A stretch of 64,000 bases of DNA from Candidatus Kapaibacterium sp. (GCA_025455065.1 JALONG010000006.1:124001-188000), one strand, 5' to 3'. Shown: positions 53,017 to 62,562, counted from the first letter of the stretch. Notes: generated by a model from the sequence alone, not told the origin. Program-made: numbers and translations.

Positions 53017-54357
53017 ATGACTCGTGAAATCAATTATCGTTTTGTGCTGTTTGGAGCAATGTTTGCATTGCTGCTTTGTTCTGGAAGCCGCATCAATGCT
53101 CAGATTACGGGCAATCTCAAATCCGGCGAGGCGATGGATAAAATCATTGCTGTTGTCGGGAATGAAATTATTTTGAAATCAGAAGTTGTCGGTCACGCGA
53201 TGATGGCAGCCGCGCAGGAACGCCGTACCAATGCGCGTCCCGACGACCCGGTATTGCTCAAACGCTCGTTGGATGTGCTTATCAATGAAAAGCTCATCGT
53301 AACTAAAGCCGTCGAGGACAGTTTGACGGCTTCGGAGGACGAAATCACCGAGCGCATGGAGTACCAAATCCAAGCAATGGTGCAGCAAATCGGCTCTGAG
53401 CGCCGCGTGGAAGAGGTTTATGGAATGTCCATGGCGAAAATTCGTCGTGATTTCCGCGAGGAAATTCGCAAGCAACTTCTCACAGAGCGCCTTTCGCAGC
53501 AGAAGTTCGCTGCAATCAAGGTTTCATCGAAAGAAGTGCAGGATTTTTACAAGCAATTCCGCGATTCGATTCCGCCTGTGCCGCCGCAATACGAACTGTA
53601 TCACATTGTGAAAAACGTCGAGCCGTCGCCGAAAGCGAAGGAAACGACGATTGCGATGGCAAAAAAAATTCGTGATTCACTGATTGCCGGAGGCGATTTT
53701 GCGGCATTTGCGCGTCGGTATAGCAATGACCCCGGGTCGGCGCAAGCAGGTGGTGAGCTAGGTTTTGTGCCACGTGGGAAGTTTATCGCAGAGTTTGAAA
53801 AAACGGCATATGCGCTGCAAATCAACGAAATTTCGCAGCCTGTGGAAACGCCGTTTGGTTTTCACATTATCCAACTTTTGGACAAACGCGAAAATGAAGT
53901 AAAAACGCGCCATATCTTGTTGAAACTTGGTCAGACCGATGACGACGTAACGCGCACAAAAGCCTTTTTGGATTCGCTGAAAATGCGCGTCGCCAAAGGC
54001 GAACTTTTTGAAGACCTCGCAAAGCAGTATTCCAACGATGACGACACCAAAGCCTTTGGTGGGCTTCTGGGGCGCATGGAAGCTGCAAAATTGCCCACGG
54101 ACATTGCCGCAAAAGTGGAAAAATTAAAAGACGGCGAAATGACCGAAGCTCTTCCTTACAACGCGCCGGGTAGTACCAAAAGTGCATTCAATATCGTTTT
54201 GCGGAAAAAGTATATTCCGGAGCATAAAATCTCGTTTGATGACGATTACAAGCGCCTTGAGCAGATGACTTCGATGCAAAAACGCGCAAAGGTTTATGAA
54301 GATTGGATGATAGATTTGCGCAAAAATATCTATTGGGAAATCAAAAGTAAATTGTAG
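53017..54357 (+). CDS. SurA-like periplasmic chaperone/peptidyl-prolyl isomerase
   Basis: 446 residues. A signal peptide (hydrophobic 9-22, ending INAQ) precedes the SurA N-domain (about 38-165: MDKIIAVVGNEIILKSEV, SLDVLINEKLIVTKAVED). Two parvulin domains follow (about 190-285: YELYHIVK, FAAFARRYSNDPGSAQAGGELGFVPRG, PFGFHIIQL; and about 290-400: VKTRHILLK, FEDLAKQYSNDDDTKAFGG), and a short C-terminal helix. The layout is that of E. coli SurA, which delivers unfolded barrels to the BAM complex. It is separated from the preceding PpiC-type gene by 270 bases holding a palindromic repeat. Confidence 0.94.
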   Translation: MTREINYRFVLFGAMFALLLCSGSRINAQITGNLKSGEAMDKIIAVVGNEIILKSEVVGHAMMAAAQERRTNARPDDPVLLKRSLDVLINEKLIVTKAVEDSLTASEDEITERMEYQIQAMVQQIGSERRVEEVYGMSMAKIRRDFREEIRKQLLTERLSQQKFAAIKVSSKEVQDFYKQFRDSIPPVPPQYELYHIVKNVEPSPKAKETTIAMAKKIRDSLIAGGDFAAFARRYSNDPGSAQAGGELGFVPRGKFIAEFEKTAYALQINEISQPVETPFGFHIIQLLDKRENEVKTRHILLKLGQTDDDVTRTKAFLDSLKMRVAKGELFEDLAKQYSNDDDTKAFGGLLGRMEAAKLPTDIAAKVEKLKDGEMTEALPYNAPGSTKSAFNIVLRKKYIPEHKISFDDDYKRLEQMTSMQKRAKVYEDWMIDLRKNIYWEIKSKL

Positions 54358-54379
54358 AAATTGCTAACGAACAATATCC

Positions 54380-54426
54380 GGCTGCGGTACCTCAATCATC
54401 GTTTTTGATTGTTCGCAGCCTTTTTT
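54380..54426 (+). terminator. Rho-independent terminator after the SurA-like gene
   Basis: Stem GGCTGCG (54380-54386) with CGCAGCC (54414-54420), an inner AATCA/TGATT pairing, then six T. It lies 22 bases after the SurA-like stop and 35 bases before the kup start. Confidence 0.88.
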
Positions 54427-54461
54427 CATTTTACCCGCTCCGCCAAACAGGAGCATTCTTT

Positions 54462-56405
54462 ATGGGCAACCATTCACAACACCAGAAACTAAGCCTTGCG
54501 GGGCTGTTAATTACCGTCGGCATTATTTACGGGGACATTGGCACCTCGCCTCTGTACGTGATGAAAGCTATCATCGGCAGTCGTTCTATCACCGAAGACT
54601 TGATTTTAGGCGGTCTTTCGTGCGTTTTTTGGACGTTGACGCTGCAAACCACCATCAAATACGTGCTGATTACGCTGAGAGCCGATAACAACGGCGAGGG
54701 CGGCATATTTTCGCTCTTTACCTTAGTGCGTAGGCGCGGGAAATGGTTGGTTGCTCCGGCAATGCTGGGCGGCGCGTCGCTTATTGCTGACGGCATTATT
54801 ACCCCGCCAATCTCGGTTTCATCAGCGATTGAGGGTTTGAGAATTATTGACCCCGCGCTGCCGACAGTAGGAATTTCAATGGCAATTATCACAGCGCTAT
54901 TTGTTGTGCAGCAATTCGGTACGGAGAAAATCGGTCAGGCATTTGGTCCAATCATGGTTTTGTGGTTTGGGATGCTTGCAACGCTCGGTGTGGTCAATAT
55001 CGGAGCATATCCGGCTGTCATCAAAGCATTTAACCCGTATTATGCCTATCACCTTCTGACCGCATTCCCTCAAGGGTTCTGGATTTTGGGCGCAGTATTC
55101 CTTTGTACAACAGGTGCGGAGGCGCTTTACTCCGACCTTGGGCATTGTGGGCGACCAAATATTCAGATGTCATGGGGTTTTGTGAAAACGGCGCTCATTT
55201 TGAATTACATGGGACAAGGCGCATGGCTGCTTTCAAGCGGTATGCAAACGTTGAATGGCATCAATCCTTTTTACGCCATCATGCCAAAATGGTTTTTGCC
55301 GATTGGTATCGGTATTGCGACTGCTGCTGCCATTATTGCATCACAGGCACTTATCACCGGCTCATTTACGCTGTTTAGCGAGGCAATAAAACTGCACCTT
55401 TGGCCCCGTCTTGCAATTCGTTACCCGTCGGAATCACGCGGGCAAATGTACATCCCCACAGCGAATTGGCTGCTTTGGGCGGGATGTATGTTTATTCTGT
55501 GGCATTTCGAGGAATCAAGCCATATGGAGGCTGCGTATGGCATAGCGATTACGCTGGCGATGCTTTCAACGACGATTCTTTTGGCGCAATATCTCAAACG
55601 CATGGAATACAGTACAGGCGTTGTGATTGCTGTTATTGCGGTATTTGTAGCAATCGAATTAGGCTTTTTGATTGCCAACATGAGCAAACTCCACGAAGGA
55701 GGCTGGATAACGCTGGTTATTTCTACGGTGTTGGCAATGGTGATGGTTATTTGGTTTAATGCACGTATCATTCTTGCGCGTTTTGCGCATAGTGTTCGGA
55801 TTGAGGATTACCTTCCGGCGCTGCGTGATTTGGCGGAAGACCGCGAAGTACCGAAGTATTCGACGCATCTGGTGTACTTGAATAAAGTTCCCTATCCGCA
55901 TCAGGTGGACAGAAGTATTATTTATTCCGTTTTGGAGAAACAGCCCAAACGAGCCGATATTTACTGGCTTCTGCACATCGAAACAACTGACAGCCCCTAC
56001 ACAATGGAGTACGAAGTGGAGCATCTTGTTCCCGACGCAGTGATTCGTCTCACGTTTTATCTGGGCTTCCGTGTTCCGCTTCATATCAACGCCTTTTTCC
56101 GTCAGGTTGTTTGTGATTTAGAAAAAAATGATGAAGTTGATACGTCGAGCCGTTATATCTCACTGAAAAATAATCAGATAACAGGCGATTTTCGTTTCGT
56201 CGTGTTTGAAGAGTATTTGTCCGATGAATACGACCGTTTGACGGTGCTTCAGCGTGTGATTGTGGAAGCGTATATCTTTCTCAAGCGCTTCTCACTTTCG
56301 ATTGTAAACGAATTTGAATTGGATTTAAGTTCGGTAACAGTCGAAAAAGTACCGATTTCGACGCACTCGCATCAATACTTGAAACTTCGGCGGATAGAGG
56401 CGTGA
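54462..56405 (+). CDS. kup: Kup-family potassium uptake transporter
   Basis: 647 residues from the ATG at 54462 (AGGAG lies 9 bases upstream; the frame opened at 54405 runs through the terminator). About 12 membrane segments fill residues 10-450, with the family signature GIIYGDIGTSPLYV in the first helix, DNNGEGGIFSLFTL, LIADGIITPPISVSSAIEG and TTGAEALYSDLGHCG. The hydrophilic C-terminal part (about 455-647) is cytoplasmic. K+/H+ symport activity is expected from the family. Confidence 0.97.
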   Translation: MGNHSQHQKLSLAGLLITVGIIYGDIGTSPLYVMKAIIGSRSITEDLILGGLSCVFWTLTLQTTIKYVLITLRADNNGEGGIFSLFTLVRRRGKWLVAPAMLGGASLIADGIITPPISVSSAIEGLRIIDPALPTVGISMAIITALFVVQQFGTEKIGQAFGPIMVLWFGMLATLGVVNIGAYPAVIKAFNPYYAYHLLTAFPQGFWILGAVFLCTTGAEALYSDLGHCGRPNIQMSWGFVKTALILNYMGQGAWLLSSGMQTLNGINPFYAIMPKWFLPIGIGIATAAAIIASQALITGSFTLFSEAIKLHLWPRLAIRYPSESRGQMYIPTANWLLWAGCMFILWHFEESSHMEAAYGIAITLAMLSTTILLAQYLKRMEYSTGVVIAVIAVFVAIELGFLIANMSKLHEGGWITLVISTVLAMVMVIWFNARIILARFAHSVRIEDYLPALRDLAEDREVPKYSTHLVYLNKVPYPHQVDRSIIYSVLEKQPKRADIYWLLHIETTDSPYTMEYEVEHLVPDAVIRLTFYLGFRVPLHINAFFRQVVCDLEKNDEVDTSSRYISLKNNQITGDFRFVVFEEYLSDEYDRLTVLQRVIVEAYIFLKRFSLSIVNEFELDLSSVTVEKVPISTHSHQYLKLRRIEA

Positions 56406-56489
56406 GAAAGGGCAGAGGGCAAAGAGATAAGGGCAAAGGGACAAAACACAAAGAACAATGCTGTGAATGTTAAGAATGGAGAGGCTCAA

Positions 56490-56873
56490 ATGGCAAAAAA
56501 GCGCTTAACACCCGATGAATTCTACGCTGACCTCGCAGAGCCGCAAAAAAGCATAGCGTTGGAAGCAAGGGCGTTGGTGCTTGCGACAGAGCCGGACATT
56601 GTAGAAGACATCAAATACGGCGTTCCCTTTTATTCCCGCGAGGGCTGGATGTGTTATGTGAATGTTACAAAGAAAAACGGTGTAACGCTCGGTTTTATGA
56701 GCGGTACAGTGATGTCGGATACATTTGATTTGTTTGCAAAAAAAGAACAAGACTTGAAGTTAGTACGATTTATCGAACTGCCAAGCGTCACATTTATTCG
56801 TGAAAAACGCGATGAAATCACGAATTATGTGATTGAAGCGCTGGTTATCAATGATTCCAAAACCAAGAAATAA
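56490..56873 (+). CDS. DUF1801-family protein
   Basis: 127 residues from the ATG at 56490, with GGAGAGG 6 bases before it; an in-frame GTG at 56463 is less likely. The fold is a small alpha/beta (YdhG-like) domain recognised by EARALVLATEPDIVEDIKYGVPFY, CYVNVTKKNGVTLGFMSG and FIELPSVTFIREKRDEITNYVIEA. Frataxin-like topology is reported for the family, but no reaction is established. It ends 9 bases before thyX, so the two are probably co-translated. Confidence 0.78.
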   Translation: MAKKRLTPDEFYADLAEPQKSIALEARALVLATEPDIVEDIKYGVPFYSREGWMCYVNVTKKNGVTLGFMSGTVMSDTFDLFAKKEQDLKLVRFIELPSVTFIREKRDEITNYVIEALVINDSKTKK

Positions 56874-56882
56874 TTCCGAATT

Positions 56883-57776
56883 ATGGCTGAAGTATTGCAA
56901 AATGGTATCGCTGCTGAAACTCCCTATCAAGAACCCACAACGCCTGAAGGCAAGGTGATATATTGCTTGGATAAAGGTTTCGTGCGCTTGGTGGACGTGA
57001 TGGGGTCGGATGCCGCTATCGTCCAAGCGGCACGTGTTTCCTACGGTGCAGGTACAAAAAAAGTGAACGAGGATAGAGGACTCATTCGATATCTCATGCG
57101 CCACGCGCACACAACGCCGTTTGAAATGGTCGAGTTCAAATTTCACGTGAAATTACCGATATTCGTTGCCCGACAGTGGATTCGCCACCGCACGGCAAAT
57201 GTGAACGAATATAGCGGTCGGTATTCGGTCATGCGTGATGAGTTTTACATCCCCGAAGCCGCACAAATACGTCCTCAAAGTGCATCGAATAAGCAAGGAC
57301 GCGCTGACGAAACACTTTCCGACGCGGAGACCGCAGAAATCCTTACACTTCTTCAAGGCGGTCAGGAAAGAGCTTACGACGATTACGAAACGCTTTTGGA
57401 GAAAAATTTTGCCCGCGAACTTGCGCGAATCAACCTTCCCGTTTCACAATACACGGAATGGTATTGGAAAATTGACCTTCATAACCTCTTCCATTTCTTG
57501 CGTTTACGCATGGATGCTCATGCGCAGTACGAAATCCGCGTGTATGCCGAAGCGATGGCGGAAATCGTGCGGGAAATTGTTCCGTTGGCGTTTGAGGCAT
57601 ATCAAGATTATGCTTTGAACGCTGTTCGGCTGACAAATCCCGAAATCAACGCAATGAAGTGCCTTCTGGCGAATGTTGATACGGCTGTGCTAACCGATGA
57701 GGTTCTGGCTGAAGCGGGGTTGTCGAAGCGCGAAATGGAGGAATTTCGCGGAAAACTTGCGAAAATGAAGCCGTAA
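56883..57776 (+). CDS. thyX: FAD-dependent thymidylate synthase
   Basis: 297 residues. Makes dTMP from dUMP using methylene-tetrahydrofolate, FAD and NADPH. The ThyX signature RHRTANVNEYSGRYS (RHRx7S) is at about 107-121, with HTTPFEMVEFKF just before it and INLPVSQYTEWYWKIDLHNLFHFLRLR carrying the FAD/dUMP-binding Arg and His residues. The 40-residue N-terminal extension and an insertion after EAAQIRPQS are normal for the longer bacterial type. The co-occurrence with thymidine kinase is noted in the findings. Confidence 0.97.
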   Translation: MAEVLQNGIAAETPYQEPTTPEGKVIYCLDKGFVRLVDVMGSDAAIVQAARVSYGAGTKKVNEDRGLIRYLMRHAHTTPFEMVEFKFHVKLPIFVARQWIRHRTANVNEYSGRYSVMRDEFYIPEAAQIRPQSASNKQGRADETLSDAETAEILTLLQGGQERAYDDYETLLEKNFARELARINLPVSQYTEWYWKIDLHNLFHFLRLRMDAHAQYEIRVYAEAMAEIVREIVPLAFEAYQDYALNAVRLTNPEINAMKCLLANVDTAVLTDEVLAEAGLSKREMEEFRGKLAKMKP

Positions 57777-57823
57777 TACTTTTCATGCACCACACTTCCA
57801 TGCTCTAAAGCCGCACAAAATCT

Positions 57824-58507
57824 ATGCTCACGCAAGCCATACAAGATTACCTCAAAGCAATTTACAAGCTCAGTGAGCATGGTCATGCCGTTACCACTAA
57901 CGACCTTGCGCGTGAACTCAAGGTAGCGCCTGCTTCGGTAACGAATATGATGAAGCGCCTCAGCGAGATGAATTTAGCTTCCTACGCATCCTACAAAGGC
58001 GTAACGCTCTCTGAAGCGGGATGCAAAGCAGCATTGGAGATTATTCGGCATCATCGGTTGTTGGAACTGTATCTCAAAGAAGCGCTTGGTTACTCGTGGG
58101 ATAAGGTGCATGACGAAGCCGAAACGCTGGAGCATCATATCTCGGAAGAGTTTGAAGACCGCATTGCTGCTATGCTCGGAGACCCGCACTATGACCCACA
58201 CGGAGACCCGATTCCCAGCAAAAGCGGCACTGTGCCGCCGACATCCACTACGCCACTTTCATCGCTGGAACCCGGCATGAATGCTGTTGTGCAGCGCGTT
58301 TCCGATGCTGACCCCGAATTTTTGCGGTACTGTGCTTCGATTGGCATTATTCCCCAAGCCGCCATCTGTCTTGTTGCTAAAACCCCTTCCAGCCAAACAT
58401 TCACGTTGCGCATAGGCAAGGAAGAACATTCTCCCGAATATGTCATCGGCACAGTTGTAGCCGAACAAGTTTTTATCAGCCATTCTGCTTTGTCATCTGC
58501 CCTGTAA
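57824..58507 (+). CDS. DtxR/MntR-family metal-dependent repressor
   Basis: 227 residues. A winged helix at 1-60 (QDYLKAIYKLSEHGHAVTTN, LKVAPASVTNMMKRLSEMN), a metal-binding dimerisation domain at 62-130 (ALEIIRHHRLLELYLKEALG, DEAETLEHHISEEFEDRI, DPHYDPHGDPIP) and a C-terminal SH3-like FeoA domain (about 145-222). The metal-coordinating residues of DtxR-type proteins (HHRLLE and ExxxHxxS-like) are recognisable. It should repress manganese or iron uptake when metal is bound; no such transporter is adjacent. Confidence 0.93.
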   Translation: MLTQAIQDYLKAIYKLSEHGHAVTTNDLARELKVAPASVTNMMKRLSEMNLASYASYKGVTLSEAGCKAALEIIRHHRLLELYLKEALGYSWDKVHDEAETLEHHISEEFEDRIAAMLGDPHYDPHGDPIPSKSGTVPPTSTTPLSSLEPGMNAVVQRVSDADPEFLRYCASIGIIPQAAICLVAKTPSSQTFTLRIGKEEHSPEYVIGTVVAEQVFISHSALSSAL

Positions 58508-58535
58508 TCCGCATGGCAGCAATGCTTATACAAAA

Positions 58536-59135
58536 ATGAACATTTTATCATTTTCTCGTCATTTGAAAATCATCATTGTCCCCGTACTTTTGCGAGTGAT
58601 ACGTGGACAAGTCTTTGTTCTTTGTTTAGCAGGTTTTCTCCGTTTTGGTGGCGTAGCGCTTGGCGTTACTGTTGGTTTCTCTGCTTTGACGGGATGTTAT
58701 TCATTTACGGGTGGCTCAATCCCTCCGCACTTGAAAACCCTCAGCATCCCGATTGCAGAAGACAACAGCGTCGGCGGTTCAGCCCAGATGCGCGAAAATT
58801 TGACCCAATTGATTGTACAAGCCTTCCGCCGAGAAAATGCCTTTACGCTCGTTCAAGACCGTGCTGATGCGGTGTTGGAAGTAACGATAACAGGGCTGAC
58901 GGAAAATCTCGCAACTGTCGCCACAGGCGAGTTGGAGCGCGACAAACAAATCATGGTCAATGTCAGCGTGGTCTATCAAGACCGCGTGAAGCAAAAGCAA
59001 ATTTGGGTGAAACAATTCGCACCGCCGCAAACATTCTCGGTTGCTTCCGGTTTACAGGGGCGCGATGCAGCTATTGAACGCGCTTTGCGGCAAATTGCCA
59101 ATGATATTTTGCTGGCTGTTGTCTCCGGCTGGTAG
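58536..59135 (+). CDS. LptE-like LPS-assembly lipoprotein
   Basis: 199 residues. The mature part begins at a lipobox (SALTGC) and continues CYSFTGGSIPPHLKTLSIPI, the pattern of the divergent LptE found in Bacteroidota and relatives. The rest is an alpha/beta domain (RENLTQLIVQAFRREN, ADAVLEVTITGL, AIERALRQIANDILLA). LptE plugs the LptD barrel in lipopolysaccharide export. The leader before the Cys is about 53 residues, long for a signal peptide, so the true start may be further downstream at a non-ATG codon. Confidence 0.78.
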   Translation: MNILSFSRHLKIIIVPVLLRVIRGQVFVLCLAGFLRFGGVALGVTVGFSALTGCYSFTGGSIPPHLKTLSIPIAEDNSVGGSAQMRENLTQLIVQAFRRENAFTLVQDRADAVLEVTITGLTENLATVATGELERDKQIMVNVSVVYQDRVKQKQIWVKQFAPPQTFSVASGLQGRDAAIERALRQIANDILLAVVSGW

Positions 59136-59142
59136 GGGAAAT

Positions 59143-59252
59143 TTTAGTTTTTGGTTGCTAGTTTTTAGTTTTTGGTTGTTGGCGGTGAATAGAGCGGAAA
59201 TTTTCGCAAAAGCGCTTAAAACCTATAACCCAGAACTTCTAACCTAAAACCT
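59143..59252. repeat. Inverted AGTTTTTGGTT / AACCTATAACC repeat
   Basis: The left part (59143-59180) repeats TTTTTAGTTTTTGGTTG-type words; the right part (59220-59252) has AACCTATAACCCAGAAC and AACCTAAAACC, roughly their complement. Similar AACC words occur just before secA (about 40729-40760). The spacer between the LptE-like and GT2 genes (59136-59360) shows no gene. Confidence 0.65.
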
Positions 59253-59360
59253 TTTCCAATAAGAAGAACCTGTGCAGCAAAGAACAGACCTTGAATCGCG
59301 TGTTGTAAATCACTGTTTAGCAATTTCCCTCACGCTTCATCACAAGGTCCGTTTACCTTT

Positions 59361-60848
59361 ATGGAAACACTGATACGCCTTATTCCCATGCACGATGCGC
59401 TTTTAGCGCTCTATTTTCTTTCACTTTCGATTTTGTTTTTATTTGGTTTGCAAAGTGCCGTTATGGTGTACTACTACACCCGCACACGCGGCGCACAGCG
59501 CACTACTCCTGCCATGCCGGGGGAAGTCCCAATGGTTACGGTACAGCTGCCGCTTTTTAACGAAGTGTATGTTGTCGAGCGCCTGATTGAATCGGTCTGC
59601 GCAATGGAATACCCCAAAGACCGCATGGAAATTCAGGTTTTGGACGACTCCACCGATGAAACCGTTGAAGTAACACGCCAAATCGTTGCACGGTACGCTG
59701 CACAAGGCTTCGACATTAAGCACATACACCGCACAAACCGCGCCGGTTACAAAGCAGGCGCACTCAAAGAAGGTTTGGCGATTGCAAAGGGTGATTACAT
59801 CGCTATTTTCGATGCTGATTTTGTGCCGAAGCCGGAGTTTTTGCAAAAAACAATCCCACACTTTTTTGGTGGTGAAAAAGTTGGTATGGTGCAAACACGC
59901 TGGGAACACCTTAACGAAGATTATTCCTTCCTCACACGCGCTCAAGCACTTGCACTCGACGGACATTTTGCCATTGAGCAAGAAGTACGCAATAAAGCGG
60001 GATTCTTCATCAATTTTAACGGCACAGCAGGCGTTTGGCGCAAAGAAGCGATTTATGATGCCGGAAATTGGCACTACGACACGATTACCGAAGACACCGA
60101 CCTTAGCTACCGCGCACAACTCCGAGGCTGGAAATTTATCTATTTGAATGACGTAACGTCTCCGGCAGAACTCCCCGCAGAAATCAATGCTTTCAAAGCA
60201 CAGCAATTCCGTTGGACAAAAGGTACAATCGAAGTGGCAAAGAAAATCTTACCGACCGTTTGGAAGTCCGACTTGCCGCTTCGCATTAAGATTCAATCAT
60301 CCTTCCACCTCGGTGCAAACATTGTTTTCCCGTTTATTATTTTTGTTGCGTTGCTGAATGTGCCGCTTGTGATTATTAAAAATGTCATGCCACAATATGG
60401 CTGGTACTTCGATTTGATGAGCATTTTCACCCTCGCTTCGGTTAGCACCTTCACGTTTTATACGGTTGCGCAGTACACGATTCACCGCGAAGATTGGCAT
60501 CAGCGCATTATCCTTTTCCCGCTCTTTATGGCTGGAAGTATGGGCTTGGCAATCAATAATACTCGTGCAGTCTTGGAAGCAATTTTCAACAAAAAGAGCG
60601 AATTTGTCCGCACACCGAAGTTCAAAGTCGAGAAAAACGGCGACAAATGGCAATCGAACAAATACAAATCAAAGAAAATTGACCGCACTGTGTTTGTGGA
60701 GCTTGCTTTTGCAGCATATTTCTTTGTCGGCATTTGTATCTCGCTCTATTGCCTTGAGTTTGCTGCAATTCCATTCCAAGCGATGTTCTTCTTTGGTTTT
60801 GCAGTAATTGGCGGTTTGTCGGTGCGCCATGCGAAAATGCGTGCGTAA
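59361..60848 (+). CDS. Membrane glycosyltransferase family 2 (cellulose synthase-like)
   Basis: 495 residues. One N-terminal membrane helix (about 14-36) anchors a GT-A catalytic domain: VTVQLPLFNE, DDSTDETVE, a DxD in IFDADFVP, TEDTDLSYRAQLRGW and QQFRWTKG (the D,D,D,QxxRW set of processive enzymes). Four or five further helices occupy about 315-490. It uses a nucleotide sugar to build a glycan or glycolipid at the inner membrane; the exact product is unknown. The close match of motif order suggests the CESA/CsaB-like or glucomannan-synthase-like branch rather than cellulose synthase proper. Confidence 0.9.
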   Translation: METLIRLIPMHDALLALYFLSLSILFLFGLQSAVMVYYYTRTRGAQRTTPAMPGEVPMVTVQLPLFNEVYVVERLIESVCAMEYPKDRMEIQVLDDSTDETVEVTRQIVARYAAQGFDIKHIHRTNRAGYKAGALKEGLAIAKGDYIAIFDADFVPKPEFLQKTIPHFFGGEKVGMVQTRWEHLNEDYSFLTRAQALALDGHFAIEQEVRNKAGFFINFNGTAGVWRKEAIYDAGNWHYDTITEDTDLSYRAQLRGWKFIYLNDVTSPAELPAEINAFKAQQFRWTKGTIEVAKKILPTVWKSDLPLRIKIQSSFHLGANIVFPFIIFVALLNVPLVIIKNVMPQYGWYFDLMSIFTLASVSTFTFYTVAQYTIHREDWHQRIILFPLFMAGSMGLAINNTRAVLEAIFNKKSEFVRTPKFKVEKNGDKWQSNKYKSKKIDRTVFVELAFAAYFFVGICISLYCLEFAAIPFQAMFFFGFAVIGGLSVRHAKMRA

Positions 60849-60885
60849 GATTTGCTCCACAATTATCTACTCGTCATTCAACTTG

Positions 60886-60938
60886 AAATGCCCCGTTTTT
60901 ATGTCGCCATTTTGCGCGTAAACGGGGCATTTTTTTTA
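60886..60938 (+). terminator. Rho-independent terminator after the GT2 gene
   Basis: The stem AAATGCCCCGTTT pairs with AAACGGGGCATTT, a loop of about 20 bases is between them, and a run of T follows. It lies 38 bases after the glycosyltransferase stop. The remainder of the spacer up to 61132 shows nothing I recognise. Confidence 0.9.
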
Positions 60939-61132
60939 TCCATTGCAATATGTCGCAATAATTTTCCGTTTGATGTGTCTAAGACAAAGGTATGCCAAAA
61001 GAATTTTGTAACGTTTGTATCTTCTCCGGCTTTTTCACGTACACTGCTGCATCACCACATTGAATAAATCCAACGGTATAAAGCCAATTTCTTATTTGGA
61101 AGTATGTCTGACCATAGAGAAGGAATCCACTA

Positions 61133-62482
61133 ATGAAAAAAGTAGTCATTCTGTCGGTTGCGGCTGGCGGCGGTCATAAAACAGCCATGCTCTCAATTTC
61201 TCGCACACTGCGTGAATACGCGCCGTCGTTGGATGTGGAATGTTTCGAGAGCAAGGTCGAAAGCCTTGATGTTTTGCACCGTAATTCCTACACTCTTAAC
61301 GAAGGCTTATACGATGCGCTCTACAAGGTAGGTGATTTACAGGTTGTGCAGGATGTTTGGTCGGTAATCTTTGCCCCACTCATGAATAAACTGATGGATG
61401 AATTTCGTCCGATAATGCAAGCAGACAACTACGACGTGATTATTAGTACGCATTTTGTACAAACCTTTGCTATGCTTAAACTGCGTGAGGAATTGGGAGC
61501 GGATGTCAAAATTTTAGCGTATATCCCCGATTTCGACGAGACAAGCGCCCATTTTGCTGCCTACAAAGGCAAACGTGCCGACGGAGCAATAGCACAAAGC
61601 GCCCGTTTCTTGGCAAAATTACATAAACGTTTCGGTGTGCCGCGTAATGCCTTGCAGCAGGCAGGGTATGTTACACGCGAAGAGTTTACTGCTGTGCGGA
61701 GTATGACGAAAGAAGAAGCCGTAAGCGGTGTAGCGGCGCTGCCGTTTCAAGGCACAAACGCAGTTTCGGGCGACCGCATGACGTTTGTTGCTGCGGGCGG
61801 TTCATTCTGGGTATCGGAAATTTACAAGGAAATCAAGCAATTAGGCGAATCCGATGCAATGAATTGGCAGAATGTCCAAATTCTCGTGGTTTGTGGACAC
61901 AATGATGAGGCATATCGTGATTATACGCAACTTCAAGAAGAATTATCGGCGAAAAACCCTGATGTGCGCATTATTCCACTGCCGTTTATGAACGCGGAGC
62001 AGTTAGCAACCGTCTATCGGGCTTCCGATGCCGTCTTGCTTTCAGGCATTGCCCCTGCGACGCTGTATGAACTCATTGAAGCGCAAGCCGGACAGCCTAT
62101 TGTGCGGCGTGTGAATCCCGGACCGGAACGGTTCAATTTGAAATATATCCTCGACCGCAATTTGGCTGTTTCAACGCCGTCCAAAGAAGATTTTATCGCA
62201 CTTGTCACCGAATTCAGCAACTCTCCGGCGCTGTTGGCGGAATACAACACCAAGCACCGCAAGGCAGCCGAACAGGAGCGCCACTTCGCCCAAAGCCGCG
62301 CTAAAGGCATGGCTACCTTTATTGAACATTTTGCAACAAACACGCCCAACGGTGCCTATCACATCAAACCCCGATACAGCTTGGGTTCGACGTTCATTCG
62401 GAATTTTGCCAAAGCTGGCGTAGGTTCGCAGTATTTATCGGCACTCTGGGCAAGACCGACATCGCGGGCGCGTCGTTCTTAA
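61133..62482 (+). CDS. MGDG-synthase-like glycosyltransferase (GT28-type)
   Basis: 449 residues with a good Shine-Dalgarno (AAGGA) 7 bases upstream. The N-terminal VVILSVAAGGGHKTAMLSIS is the MGDG_synth signature, followed by CFESKVESLDVLHRNSYTLNEGLYD, DYDVIISTHF-type text and AYIPDFDET. The C-terminal nucleotide-sugar-binding half has VAAGGSFWVSEIYKEI, VCGHND and LSGIAPATLYELIEAQ. Family members transfer galactose or glucose to diacylglycerol; the donor and acceptor here are unknown. The final about 50 residues (RYSLGSTFIRN onwards) extend beyond the family core. Confidence 0.85.
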   Translation: MKKVVILSVAAGGGHKTAMLSISRTLREYAPSLDVECFESKVESLDVLHRNSYTLNEGLYDALYKVGDLQVVQDVWSVIFAPLMNKLMDEFRPIMQADNYDVIISTHFVQTFAMLKLREELGADVKILAYIPDFDETSAHFAAYKGKRADGAIAQSARFLAKLHKRFGVPRNALQQAGYVTREEFTAVRSMTKEEAVSGVAALPFQGTNAVSGDRMTFVAAGGSFWVSEIYKEIKQLGESDAMNWQNVQILVVCGHNDEAYRDYTQLQEELSAKNPDVRIIPLPFMNAEQLATVYRASDAVLLSGIAPATLYELIEAQAGQPIVRRVNPGPERFNLKYILDRNLAVSTPSKEDFIALVTEFSNSPALLAEYNTKHRKAAEQERHFAQSRAKGMATFIEHFATNTPNGAYHIKPRYSLGSTFIRNFAKAGVGSQYLSALWARPTSRARRS

Positions 62483-62516
62483 TACATCATTCTTGATTTA
62501 AGTAGTTGTTTTTAAT

Positions 62517-62562
62517 CAAGTATTTATGCGGTATAATAAAATTAAAGTAGCTTAAATACTTG
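62517..62562 (+). terminator. Possible weak terminator or operator: CAAGTATTTA inverted repeat
   Basis: Perfect 10-base arms (62517-62526 and 62553-62562) separated by 26 bases and followed by CTTTTTAA. It lies 34 bases after the MGDG-synthase-like stop. The arms are AT-rich and the loop is long, so a regulatory-protein site is an alternative to a terminator. Confidence 0.45.
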
